Virus record (IMG/VR): IMGVR_UViG_3300008267_000669
Span: 7,370 to 61,054 of that record
Source of the DNA: a virus
Length of the DNA stretch: 53,685 nucleotides
Reading direction: 5' to 3' (one strand)
Of this stretch, positions 1-6,028 are shown piece after piece; within the stretch, counting starts at the first letter, position 1, and each line of letters starts with the position of its first letter. Below the pieces are notes generated by a model that made no database searches, was not told where the DNA came from, and saw only the letters and a program-made list of their open reading frames with translations. The position numbers and the translations under genes were made by a program.

Positions 1-107
1 AAATCACTTACAAGTTCCCACCTAGCGTGTTTACGATTCCATTGTCTGTCTTTGTGGACGAAAAGCTTTCCAATATTGTTTCTATATTGTTGTTCCAGTT
101 TTGTCAT
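1..107 (-). CDS. Hypothetical protein, N-terminal part only
   Basis: An open frame runs from an ATG at 107 leftward off the window edge with no stop (35 codons visible). The visible residues are basic and aromatic (KLFVHKDRQWNRKHARW). It lies just downstream of the terminator that follows the MoxR gene, in the same orientation. No good Shine-Dalgarno is visible, so the start is uncertain. No family recognised. Confidence 0.45.
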   Translation of the reverse strand, partial: MTKLEQQYRNNIGKLFVHKDRQWNRKHARWELVSD

Positions 108-141
108 ATATTCGGGCGGCTAGGCAAAGACATACAACAAA

Positions 142-170
142 AGCGGGGGAGTCATTCAACCTCCCCCGCT
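142..170 (-). terminator. Rho-independent terminator after the MoxR gene
   Basis: A perfect 10-bp inverted repeat (arms 142-151 and 161-170, GC-rich, 9-nt loop) lies 11 bp past the MoxR stop. In the minus direction it is followed by TTTTGTTG. The T-run on that side indicates it works on the leftward transcript. Confidence 0.85.
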
Positions 171-180
171 ATGTTATACA

Positions 181-1230
181 TTACTTCTTGGCAGCGGGAT
201 TCAGAATGGTGATGATACGGTCAGCCATCTTTTCATGGATCTTGACAGTATTCTTGACATTCTCGCTGGACAGGGCACGCCAGAACTTCATGCAAACCTC
301 AGACGGCATAAGGTGTGCATACTTAACAATGGCGTCAATCTTAACATCAGACAACTCCTCCTTAAAGATACCAGAGGCAACAAGCTTGTCTGCCATAGCG
401 GTATGGTCATTGATGCCCCAATCCTTAACCTTCTCAAGCTTGCCGTTGAGAATGTCGTCAATCGTAACCTGACGCTCATACTTGTCAACGAAATCACGGA
501 AGGCAACGGACGCCTCAAAGCCAACGAAAGCACAACCAATCTCATACAGCGGAGTAAGGTTTGCCTTTACATCGGCACCAAGGAACCCCGCAACGCTAAG
601 ACACTCATTAAGACGCATCCAAGAACGGCGCGAAGGATAAACCTTGTTAGGCTCAAACTCGCCCTTATGCTCAAGGTGTCCACGGTTCTGATTGATGAAA
701 TCCCACACAAGGGGATCAGCGTTAGTCTTTGCAAAGTCAAGCCAATCATCAACGGAAGGCTCAAGGTCAAAGACAGTCCAACGGTCCAACTCGGCAGGAT
801 CCATCTCACCCACCTGATACTGTGCGCCATGCACACCACCGTTGACCGCTGCAAAGATTAGCGTCTGGGGATGCAGCGTGTGACCGTTCAGCTTGCGGGA
901 ATCCGTCAACTCGAAAATACCCTGACGAACCTCAAGCGTGGCACGATCAACCTCGTCAAGAAACAGGACGCGAGGATTATCGCAACAATCCTTAAACCAA
1001 TCAGGAGGATTAAACTTGGTGCTGTTACCGTCAATAGACGGCAGGCCAATGAGGTCACCCTCGGTCATCTGAGAGGCTCGACGCTCGACCACCTTCATGC
1101 CACGATTGGCAGCAAAGGCATACACAGTCTCGCTCTTACCAACACCGTGACGACCACGGATAAGGACAGGCTTCTTGACAGCGGCAACGTGGGGAACAAC
1201 CTTAAGGAACGTCTTGAAATCAACAGCCAT
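181..1230 (-). CDS. MoxR-type AAA+ ATPase
   Basis: 349-residue AAA+ ATPase. The Walker A motif GRHGVGKS is near residues 26-33, Walker B is VLFLDEVD near 88-95, and an Asn-containing sensor strand (FAAVN) follows. This is the order seen in MoxR/RavA/CobS-like ATPases that remodel partner proteins, often together with a von Willebrand A protein. A GAGG Shine-Dalgarno lies 7 nt before the ATG. The gene has its own putative promoter at 1287-1314 and ends at a strong terminator, so it looks monocistronic. Its codon use is GC-richer than the genes right of 2.7 kb. The target is unknown. The only vWA protein seen here is the lipoprotein near 39 kb, and a link to it is speculative. Confidence 0.85.
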   Translation of the reverse strand: MAVDFKTFLKVVPHVAAVKKPVLIRGRHGVGKSETVYAFAANRGMKVVERRASQMTEGDLIGLPSIDGNSTKFNPPDWFKDCCDNPRVLFLDEVDRATLEVRQGIFELTDSRKLNGHTLHPQTLIFAAVNGGVHGAQYQVGEMDPAELDRWTVFDLEPSVDDWLDFAKTNADPLVWDFINQNRGHLEHKGEFEPNKVYPSRRSWMRLNECLSVAGFLGADVKANLTPLYEIGCAFVGFEASVAFRDFVDKYERQVTIDDILNGKLEKVKDWGINDHTAMADKLVASGIFKEELSDVKIDAIVKYAHLMPSEVCMKFWRALSSENVKNTVKIHEKMADRIITILNPAAKK

Positions 1231-1286
1231 TGTGAACCTCGTTTGTGCTATACTGCGTTGGTGGTTAACTGCGATTGAATGAACCT

Positions 1287-1314
1287 ATTATGCCACAAGC
1301 ACCGGGAAGCGCAA
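1287..1314 (-). promoter_or_regulatory. Putative promoter for the MoxR gene
   Basis: On the minus strand TTGCGC (1309-1314) and CATAAT (1287-1292) are separated by 16 nt, about 60 bp before the MoxR start. A TGTCAC-N6-GTGACA palindrome lies 15 bp upstream of the -35, the same arrangement as at two other promoters in the hub. Confidence 0.5.
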
Positions 1315-1344
1315 CCTCTTTTTTCTGGGTGTCACTTCCCGGTG
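1300..1344 (-). repeat. Inverted repeat between zinc-knuckle and MoxR genes
   Basis: Ten-bp arms (1300-1309 and 1335-1344) are perfect complements around a 25-nt loop. It overlaps both the -35 of the MoxR promoter and the 1330-1347 palindrome. There is no T-run after it on the minus strand, so it is more likely regulatory or a weak terminator than a classical one. Confidence 0.5.
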
Positions 1345-1347
1345 ACA
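1330..1347. promoter_or_regulatory. Palindromic operator-like site 1
   Basis: TGTCAC-N6-GTGACA, a perfect palindrome 15 bp upstream of the MoxR -35 box. It is one of four similar sites (others at 2026, 2205 and 2336). Confidence 0.55.
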
Positions 1348-1348
1348 G

Positions 1349-1942
1349 TCACTTGAAAATATCGTCAACCCCGCTTGTGCCCAACAGGAAACCATCGGGC
1401 ATATGCTTTTCAATATTGCCACCGCGAGAGATAACATGATAGTTATTCCAAGAATAACGACTATCATCATCCATCACCAAGGGAGCGCGGAATGACATAT
1501 ATTGATTCCAGTGGTCGGGATTGTGATGGAGCCTTTCACAGTTAACAATCCGCTGATCCCTGCGATTAGTTTGGATTTTATCCCATTCAATCTGGGTCAC
1601 AATGGCAAGATGTTCTGGCTTTAGATTGTCTAGACCATCCTTGGCATAATCCTTATGGATAACCAAGGCACCGATTGACAAACCCTCCCACTTCATCTTG
1701 TCAATAACTGCCTTGCGATACTCGCTGTTCTCCTTGATATATTGAAGCATATCATTAGTGCGCTTCTCACACTTGCGCTTGGTGTGTCCCTTCTCGCTGC
1801 AATAGGAACACTTACGGGCAAGATCCCCGTCCTTATATCGCTGCTTAGTTTCAGGGGATGCCTCTGGGCATGACCGCCTGTTATGTCCCGTCTGGAAACA
1901 CCGCCTGCAATAGACCGTACGCTTACCCTTTACCCATGCCAT
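1349..1942 (-). CDS. Zinc-knuckle (CCHC) protein
   Basis: About 197 residues. Two CX2CX4HX4C zinc knuckles sit near the N-terminus (CRRCFQTGHNRRSC and CSYCSEKGHTKRKC), the motif known from retroviral Gag and single-stranded nucleic-acid-binding proteins. The rest (about residues 70-197) matches no family I recognise. The ATG at 1942 is chosen because GGAGAG lies 7 nt upstream and the protein then begins just before the first knuckle; a longer frame from 2047 would run through the promoter. A single-stranded nucleic-acid-binding role is inferred from the knuckles only. Codon use is GC-rich, like the MoxR gene. Confidence 0.75.
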   Translation of the reverse strand: MAWVKGKRTVYCRRCFQTGHNRRSCPEASPETKQRYKDGDLARKCSYCSEKGHTKRKCEKRTNDMLQYIKENSEYRKAVIDKMKWEGLSIGALVIHKDYAKDGLDNLKPEHLAIVTQIEWDKIQTNRRDQRIVNCERLHHNPDHWNQYMSFRAPLVMDDDSRYSWNNYHVISRGGNIEKHMPDGFLLGTSGVDDIFK

Positions 1943-1980
1943 TGTTTTTCTCTCCGTGGTTCGCCGTTGAAGATGTACCC

Positions 1981-2008
1981 ATAATACACCACCTATTCCC
2001 CACGTCAA
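1981..2008 (-). promoter_or_regulatory. Putative promoter for the zinc-knuckle gene
   Basis: TTGACG (2003-2008) and TATTAT (1981-1986) are separated by 16 nt on the minus strand, about 38 bp before the zinc-knuckle ATG. A TGTAAC-N6-GTGAC palindrome begins 17 bp upstream of the -35. Confidence 0.65.
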
Positions 2009-2025
2009 CCAACCCCTTCCGGGGG

Positions 2026-2043
2026 TGTAACATGGGGGTGACG
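2026..2043. promoter_or_regulatory. Palindromic operator-like site 2
   Basis: TGTAAC-N6-GTGACG, a near-perfect palindrome lying just upstream of the zinc-knuckle promoter. Its sequence is matched at 17 of 18 positions by the reverse complement of site 4. Confidence 0.55.
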
Positions 2044-2073
2044 ACACCGGCAGGTGACACTCTAACTTTTCCC

Positions 2074-2103
2074 TTGACAGGGGGCGGCTAGGTCTGATAT
2101 AAT
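2074..2103 (+). promoter_or_regulatory. Consensus sigma70-like promoter on the plus strand
   Basis: TTGACA (2074-2079), an 18-nt spacer and TATAAT (2098-2103) preceded by TGA (extended -10). Both hexamers are perfect. It points rightward, against every gene in the window, into a stretch with no plausible ORF. It could make a non-coding or antisense RNA across the hub. Confidence 0.65.
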
Positions 2104-2158
2104 CCCGACCTTTTTAGCCCATAATGGCGGCTAGCACGGACACCCACACCGCGATATT

Positions 2159-2188
2159 AGTATAACACAGGTACCCCCATTCCCGCAA
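2159..2188 (-). promoter_or_regulatory. Putative minus-strand promoter in the hub
   Basis: TTGCGG (2183-2188), 18-nt spacer, TATACT (2159-2164) with an extended -10 TGT. Palindrome site 3 begins 16 bp upstream of the -35. The first gene downstream is the zinc-knuckle gene, via the promoter at 1981. Confidence 0.5.
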
Positions 2189-2204
2189 CCCCTTTTTTCC
2201 ATAC

Positions 2205-2222
2205 TGTCACAGCAGGGTGACA
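2205..2222. promoter_or_regulatory. Palindromic operator-like site 3
   Basis: TGTCAC-N6-GTGACA, a perfect palindrome with the same arms as site 1, upstream of the 2159-2188 promoter. Confidence 0.55.
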
Positions 2223-2244
2223 CGCCAGCCGCCGTCGTGCCCCC

Positions 2245-2272
2245 ATCATATCACAAGGGATGGAGAAGTCAA
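2245..2272 (-). promoter_or_regulatory. Putative minus-strand promoter in the hub
   Basis: TTGACT (2267-2272), 16-nt spacer, TATGAT (2245-2250) with extended -10 TGA. It is the third leftward promoter stacked upstream of the zinc-knuckle gene; no palindrome lies at the matching distance. Confidence 0.55.
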
Positions 2273-2335
2273 GCGCGTTTAATCATTAGTCTCATTAAGG
2301 AATCATATACAAGGAATATAGAGTGCTATACAGTG

Positions 2336-2353
2336 TGTCACCGCCATGTTACA
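2336..2353. promoter_or_regulatory. Palindromic operator-like site 4
   Basis: TGTCAC-N6-GTTACA, a palindrome with one mismatch, the fourth member of the set. Weak -35/-10 candidates lie to its left on the minus strand but are not convincing. Confidence 0.45.
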
Positions 2354-2596
2354 CTGGTATCTGTGTTTAGTTAAGGAGGATTGGTAAGGCAAATATTGTA
2401 TATCATTGGCATCGCGTAACCTCTTGAAATCATTAGACATTTTTTCGACGCGGGGCTTAAATACCGCCATTCTTTAGCAAGATTAGCAAAACCTATAAAG
2501 TATTCTTATACCGTCTACCATTAGATATTCTAATGACTCGCATATTGGCATCTTATATATGTTAGTAAAAAACTTGAAAAACTTTAATATTGCTAA

Positions 2597-2698
2597 TGTC
2601 AAAGTTATGTCGCTATGCCAAAGTTCTGACTCGTCAGGTTTCTGACGCGCCATGAGATTGGCGTCAACCGTTTGACACCGAACGTCAAGATTTTGACG
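2597..2698. repeat. Cluster of five 16-bp palindromes (iteron or operator array)
   Basis: Five sites of form YGTCAR-N4-YTGACR start at 2597, 2616, 2632, 2662 and 2683. Those at 2632 (CGTCAG/CTGACG) and 2683 (CGTCAA/TTGACG) are perfect; 2662 has one mismatch between its arms; 2616 is looser and 2597 is conserved in one arm only. Very AT-rich DNA flanks both sides (2551-2596 and 2704-2771). Repeated binding sites beside AT-rich DNA are typical of replication origins with iterons, or of a cooperative repressor array. Confidence 0.6.
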
Positions 2699-2749
2699 GT
2701 TTAGGCTAATAATATATACAAAACAAAGATAACAGATAATAGTAATATT

Positions 2750-2771
2750 ATATCTATAATGTTATAGATAT
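2750..2771. repeat. 22-bp AT-rich palindrome
   Basis: ATATCTATAA and TTATAGATAT are perfect arms around TG, located 9 bp past the stop of the last gene of the array. It could be a weak transcription stop or part of an AT-rich unwinding element. No T-run follows on the minus strand. Confidence 0.5.
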
Positions 2772-2779
2772 GGGTCTTT

Positions 2780-3250
2780 TCACGTTTGCTCCATTTGTTT
2801 GGATTGACCATCCATGAAGACCTCTGCTCTCAATTCTGGAGCATTTAATATAATTAGGTCTTTCAGGGGCACAATGCTTTCCTCATCCTCAAAGATATTA
2901 TGGTACCCATTGGACTGAGCATATTCCCAACGGATATCATAACCAATAAGTATAGGACTTTGCATTACAGCTTTATCATCACTATATCTTCTATCACTTA
3001 GGATATAACCAATCATATGGGTACTTATATTTATTAGTTCCCCGGTGGATTTACGTTTGGCTACAGCTTCACTATCATTGGCTATAAAGTTCTCCACTAC
3101 TTCTTTTGGTTCCATCCAACTGTATGTAGTGAAATAAGCTTTTATCTTATCCCTGTTTAGTCTCCCGCTTATCATATAGACCATCTCCCCCTGCCCTAAT
3201 AGTAGGTGGGTGGAGGGGGGGTGGATGGGTAGTGGGTAGGTAGTACTCAT
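2780..3250 (-). CDS. Hypothetical protein, divergent last member of the small-gene array
   Basis: Up to 156 residues. The middle (IGYILSDRR, then IRWEYAQ) resembles the second and third strands of the array family but the GDLV strand is missing. The ATG at 3250 directly follows the stop of the preceding gene. Alternative ATGs at 3184 and 3175 are possible, the latter with GGGGGAG about 9 nt upstream, and would skip a low-complexity Pro/His-rich N-terminus that is encoded opposite a G-rich tract. Function unknown. Confidence 0.6.
   Translation of the reverse strand: MSTTYPLPIHPPSTHLLLGQGEMVYMISGRLNRDKIKAYFTTYSWMEPKEVVENFIANDSEAVAKRKSTGELINISTHMIGYILSDRRYSDDKAVMQSPILIGYDIRWEYAQSNGYHNIFEDEESIVPLKDLIILNAPELRAEVFMDGQSKQMEQT
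3208..3236 (+). other. G-quadruplex-forming motif
   Basis: Four runs of three or more G (3208-3210, 3215-3221, 3227-3229, 3234-3236) with 4-5-nt loops on the plus strand, which is the template strand for the local genes. It stands out in an AT-rich neighbourhood and overlaps the 5' end of the 2780-3250 gene. Confidence 0.55.
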
Positions 3251-3442
3251 TTAGCTGTTCTTTAACTCCTCTACTAGTTTGATATATGGTATGATTCTTT
3301 CACATGAAAGAATCTCTTGGAAGCCGTTATCCCAACTTACAATGTAACGAATGTCCCTTTTGTCAACCACGTGACCAAATACATATTTGTCTAGGTTGCC
3401 GGTTCTTGCTACCACTAATGTTCCTATCTTTATATCGCTCAT
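3251..3442 (-). CDS. SH3/KOW-like small protein (array member 1)
   Basis: 63 residues with the family pattern: IGTLV, then FGHVVD, then YIVSWDNG, then a C-terminal helix. It forms a subgroup with the next two genes upstream, which share FGHVV and an ELKN/DIKN-type C-terminus. It overlaps its upstream neighbour by 4 nt (ATGA), which points to translational coupling. Function unknown; an SH3-like barrel is inferred from the strand pattern. Confidence 0.75.
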   Translation of the reverse strand: MSDIKIGTLVVARTGNLDKYVFGHVVDKRDIRYIVSWDNGFQEILSCERIIPYIKLVEELKNS

Positions 3443-3696
3443 GAGTTCTTTATATCCTCTATGTTCTGGAGATAAGGTTTCATTTCCTGCTCATTGTATT
3501 GGAAATCATTACCATTATCCCACATAACACGGTAAGTCTTAATAATGTTTTTGCTACCCACAACTTCCCTTATCTCCACCACATGACCAAATAATAAACC
3601 TGTGCGCTTGCTACCATCAACTATTTTGCTGCCGTTATTTAATGCATAAAGTCCTGTTATTTTAACAGCAACAAGACTTCCGACATGGGCTTTCAT
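3439..3696 (-). CDS. SH3/KOW-like small protein (array member 2)
   Basis: 85 residues. Begins with VGSLVAV and has an extra loop of about 20 residues before FGHVVEI; the third strand is YRVMWDNG. Closest by eye to members 1 and 3. A GAGGAG Shine-Dalgarno inside the upstream gene lies about 11 nt before the ATG, and the two genes overlap by 4 nt. Function unknown. Confidence 0.75.
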   Translation of the reverse strand: MKAHVGSLVAVKITGLYALNNGSKIVDGSKRTGLLFGHVVEIREVVGSKNIIKTYRVMWDNGNDFQYNEQEMKPYLQNIEDIKNS

Positions 3697-3923
3697 GGTT
3701 TCTTCAACTCCTCAACTAAACCTAGATAGTAATCTATTTCCCGTGTATTGTAAACAAAATCATCCGCATCATCATTTAACCATATAACTCTATAAGCATA
3801 ACCATGAGGATAACTTTCGTTCTGCATTATCTCTACTACATGACCAAACAAATATTTATTCGCATTTGTTGGTAAACGCCTATGGGCAACTAGGGCACCA
3901 ACTTTTGTGATAGGATGTTTCAT
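3693..3923 (-). CDS. SH3/KOW-like small protein (array member 3)
   Basis: 76 residues with VGALVAH, FGHVVEI and YRVIWLND strands and a C-terminal helix ending ELKKP. Same subgroup as members 1 and 2. It overlaps member 4 by 4 nt and no clear Shine-Dalgarno is visible, so re-initiation after the upstream gene is likely. Function unknown. Confidence 0.75.
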   Translation of the reverse strand: MKHPITKVGALVAHRRLPTNANKYLFGHVVEIMQNESYPHGYAYRVIWLNDDADDFVYNTREIDYYLGLVEELKKP

Positions 3924-4120
3924 AGGGTTTTCTTAAACTTTAGGAAAGATTGTCTGGCTTTCATCAATTCTGTTTGTGTATATCCTGAATATAGGAGGTC
4001 ACGACCAAACCATTCTACAGACCAAGATGTTCCATATTCTTCCACAATCATTCCAATCATGTATTCTTTACCAACATACTTTAGTATTAAATCACCTAGT
4101 TTTGGAATATAATCTTTCAT
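3920..4120 (-). CDS. SH3/KOW-like small protein (array member 4)
   Basis: 66 residues: LGDLIL, IGMIVEEY, WSVEWFG and a helix ending FLKFKKTL. This is close to the array consensus GDLV, LGMI, Y-VEWY, then a helix with R..YL..R. Overlaps member 5 by 4 nt. Function unknown. Confidence 0.78.
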   Translation of the reverse strand: MKDYIPKLGDLILKYVGKEYMIGMIVEEYGTSWSVEWFGRDLLYSGYTQTELMKARQSFLKFKKTL

Positions 4121-4383
4121 TTTATACTCTTTCTAAAAGCTTCATACCATTCACGATACTGATTAATATAATCGTAAGATAATCTTTCTTTATGTCCCCG
4201 TTGATAATCTTGTGGAGTATTGAACCATTCTATCTCATATATAAACATATCTTCTTTATGTCTTAGAGCAAGACTTGGATCAAAAGTCTTTGCTGATATA
4301 TTAGTAATCATGGCAATAGAATCACCATAAGTATTAAGTGCAATTAGGTCGCCAACTTGCGGAACATAATGTTTATATTTCAT
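4117..4383 (-). CDS. SH3/KOW-like small protein (array member 5)
   Basis: 88 residues. VGDLIAL, AMITNI, YEIEWFN, with a longer loop between strands two and three and a helix with YREWYEAFRK. The ATG at 4383 is preferred over a GTG two codons earlier because it gives the standard ATGA overlap with member 6. Function unknown. Confidence 0.75.
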   Translation of the reverse strand: MKYKHYVPQVGDLIALNTYGDSIAMITNISAKTFDPSLALRHKEDMFIYEIEWFNTPQDYQRGHKERLSYDYINQYREWYEAFRKSIK

Positions 4384-4571
4384 ACCCACTTCCTAAATTT
4401 GAAATATTCTCTACGAAAGCTTTCGGTGATATATTCTGAATACCTAAATTTGTATGGTGTAACATCCGCATTGCCATACCATTCAATAATATATTGTCCT
4501 TCAAAAGCACCAATAATCATTCCAAGATTATCGCTGTTCTGTAATACAAGATCACCAATTTTTAAGTTCAT
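4380..4571 (-). CDS. SH3/KOW-like small protein (array member 6)
   Basis: 63 residues, one of the shortest and most consensus-like copies: IGDLVLQ, LGMIIGA, YIIEWYGN, then a helix with FRREYFKFRK. Four-nt overlaps on both sides. Function unknown. Confidence 0.78.
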   Translation of the reverse strand: MNLKIGDLVLQNSDNLGMIIGAFEGQYIIEWYGNADVTPYKFRYSEYITESFRREYFKFRKWV

Positions 4572-4783
4572 AGTTTATTTTTTAGTTCCCGAAAACGTTT
4601 GCGATATAGCTGCACATCATCTAAACTTGAATAAGCTGAATCAACAGATGCATCTTTATAATACCAATCTATAACATATGGAAATTCACCATCGTCGCAT
4701 ATATCCACAATCATTCCAAGAATATAATCTTTTTTATAGTCATGCACAGCAACTAATTCACCTATGTATGGAGATTCTTGCAT
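4568..4783 (-). CDS. SH3/KOW-like small protein (array member 7)
   Basis: 71 residues: IGELVAV, LGMIVDI, YVIDWYYKD, helix with YRKRFRELK. Its start lies 22 nt inside the end of member 8, a second recurring overlap class in the array. Function unknown. Confidence 0.78.
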   Translation of the reverse strand: MQESPYIGELVAVHDYKKDYILGMIVDICDDGEFPYVIDWYYKDASVDSAYSSLDDVQLYRKRFRELKNKL

Positions 4784-5001
4784 TCACTGTCTCGCCATTT
4801 TACAAATTGTATTCTAAATGTATCTATGTCGCCAATGTTGTATTCATATGACGTTGTTTCGTCAAACCATTCTACCCTATAGTAATCTGCCCGTCCACCC
4901 TTTTTATATTTATCATATATCATTCCCAATATAATCTGCTGGGTTTCATCTTCAACCGCTAGCAAATCACCAACCTGTGGTTCATAGACGATATTTTTCA
5001 T
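4762..5001 (-). CDS. SH3/KOW-like small protein (array member 8)
   Basis: 79 residues: VGDLLAV, LGMIYDKY, YRVEWFDE, helix with FRIQFVKWR. It overlaps member 9 by 20 nt. The C-terminus SECKNLHT reads through the start of member 7 and is probably a by-product of the long overlap. Function unknown. Confidence 0.76.
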   Translation of the reverse strand: MKNIVYEPQVGDLLAVEDETQQIILGMIYDKYKKGGRADYYRVEWFDETTSYEYNIGDIDTFRIQFVKWRDSECKNLHT

Positions 5002-5188
5002 AAGCTTCTCTCATTTCAACAATTTCGCCTTCATCATATCCCCAAATACTTCCATTGCCCGCCCACCAAACTTTATATGGGAAAGCAATATTTGGGGTGC
5101 TATCGTATTCAACCACAATACCAACTTGTGGCTCAACACCTGATTCTCTCCATTCATCCACAACCCCATCACCAACTTTAACAACCAT
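4982..5188 (-). CDS. SH3/KOW-like small protein (array member 9)
   Basis: 68 residues, divergent in strand one (VGDGVVD) but keeping VGIVVEY and YKVWWAG. Acidic in its second half. One base separates it from member 10. Function unknown. Confidence 0.75.
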   Translation of the reverse strand: MVVKVGDGVVDEWRESGVEPQVGIVVEYDSTPNIAFPYKVWWAGNGSIWGYDEGEIVEMREAYEKYRL

Positions 5189-5189
5189 A

Positions 5190-5399
5190 TTATTTACACT
5201 CTATTTTAAACTTTAGATATTCTTGACGCATGTGGCGTAGCGTATCATAGTTATAGTAACCAAGATGTTTGCTGTAGCCTTTGTCATACCATTCAACCAC
5301 ATAAGTTTGACTATCAAAATATGTAAGCATGCCAAGTACTACGCTTTCATAATCTAAATTATTGGCTACGAGGTCACCTAATTGCGGATCATAACCCAT
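5190..5399 (-). CDS. SH3/KOW-like small protein (array member 10)
   Basis: 69 residues: LGDLVAN, LGMLTYF, YVVEWYDK, helix with MRQEYLKFK. Overlaps member 11 by 11 nt, a third recurring overlap length. Function unknown. Confidence 0.77.
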   Translation of the reverse strand: MGYDPQLGDLVANNLDYESVVLGMLTYFDSQTYVVEWYDKGYSKHLGYYNYDTLRHMRQEYLKFKIECK

Positions 5400-5607
5400 T
5401 ATCTTTTCTCCAACTTAGATAATCTTGTCTATATTCCCTTATACGTTCCACGGGATATCCTGTTTCAACGTTTTGTTTTGTTAACCAAAGAACGCGATAC
5501 AGGGTTCCGTCTATTGCATCGGGATCATAATCTGTATATTGGCGTATCTCTTTGATTATGCCAAGAGTATTATAACCCTTGGAAGATATTTGTGGATTAT
5601 AATTCAT
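5389..5607 (-). CDS. SH3/KOW-like small protein (array member 11, degenerate first strand)
   Basis: 72 residues. The GDLV strand is lost (replaced by QISSKGYN) while LGIIKEI, YRVLWLTK and the YRQDYLSWR helix remain. It may be a decaying or neofunctionalised copy. Two bases separate it from member 12. Function unknown. Confidence 0.72.
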   Translation of the reverse strand: MNYNPQISSKGYNTLGIIKEIRQYTDYDPDAIDGTLYRVLWLTKQNVETGYPVERIREYRQDYLSWRKDNGL

Positions 5608-5609
5608 AT

Positions 5610-5828
5610 TTACATTGATAATGGATGTCTGCCGTGTTTCTTATAATAAAGAAAGTCTTGCCGCATCAAACGTACTGTTGAAACATCATAACGATAAGTA
5701 TAGCGCATCTTGCCATACCATTCAACTACAAACTTGCTACCAAGCTGTTCTATGATCATGCCATAATTTTCCATGTCCATGACCATATCGCCAACTTTTG
5801 GTCGTGTTAGGATATCTTCTTCGTCCAT
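5610..5828 (-). CDS. SH3/KOW-like small protein (array member 12)
   Basis: 72 residues: VGDMVMD, YGMIIEQ, FVVEWYGK, helix with MRQDFLYYKK. Starts 22 nt inside member 13. Function unknown. Confidence 0.77.
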   Translation of the reverse strand: MDEEDILTRPKVGDMVMDMENYGMIIEQLGSKFVVEWYGKMRYTYRYDVSTVRLMRQDFLYYKKHGRHPLSM

Positions 5829-6028
5829 TTGTTATACTCGTCTATGTAAAACATTATTTGTGCTAACGTATAGTTAACCAATTTTGTTCCCCTATATTCA
5901 CCATACCATTCAACACGATATGGAACATGCGGGATATCTTCATCGTATCCAACAATCATTCCAATAGAAAAGCGATCATCTTCTTTATAACCAACCATAT
6001 GGCCTATGTAATGTTCGCCGTATTTCAT
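5807..6028 (-). CDS. SH3/KOW-like small protein (array member 13)
   Basis: 73 residues: IGHMVGY, IGMIVGY, YRVEWYGE, helix with YIDEYNKW. Four-nt overlap with member 14 and no Shine-Dalgarno visible, so coupled translation is likely. Function unknown. Confidence 0.77.
   Translation of the reverse strand: MKYGEHYIGHMVGYKEDDRFSIGMIVGYDEDIPHVPYRVEWYGEYRGTKLVNYTLAQIMFYIDEYNKWTKKIS

Larger units (their letters stand above)
1943..2779. other. Gene-free regulatory hub
   Basis: About 840 bp with no convincing gene on either strand. The left half (to about 2280) is GC-rich and holds three minus-strand promoters, one plus-strand promoter and two palindromes (2026, 2205); a third palindrome lies at 2336. 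The right half is AT-rich and holds a cluster of five 16-bp palindromes (2597-2698) and a 22-bp AT palindrome (2750-2771). An AAGGAGG string on the plus strand at about 2373-2379 has no start codon at usable distance. The hub separates the GC-richer two-gene block from the AT-rich remainder. Confidence 0.7.

Noticed and set aside
27-1278. Long open frames on the plus strand opposite the MoxR gene (up to about 208 codons)
   Set aside because: They mirror the codon pattern of the strong minus-strand AAA+ gene, lack Shine-Dalgarno sites and show no family motifs.
1858-2091. Plus-strand frame over the start of the zinc-knuckle gene
   Set aside because: No ribosome site, and it crosses the promoter and palindrome of the minus-strand gene.
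2134-2175. Short plus-strand ORF downstream of the consensus plus promoter
   Set aside because: Only 13 codons, no Shine-Dalgarno; not enough support for a gene.
2205-2353. Palindromes as CRISPR repeats
   Set aside because: Only four, irregularly spaced, each a short palindrome with no spacer-repeat regularity.
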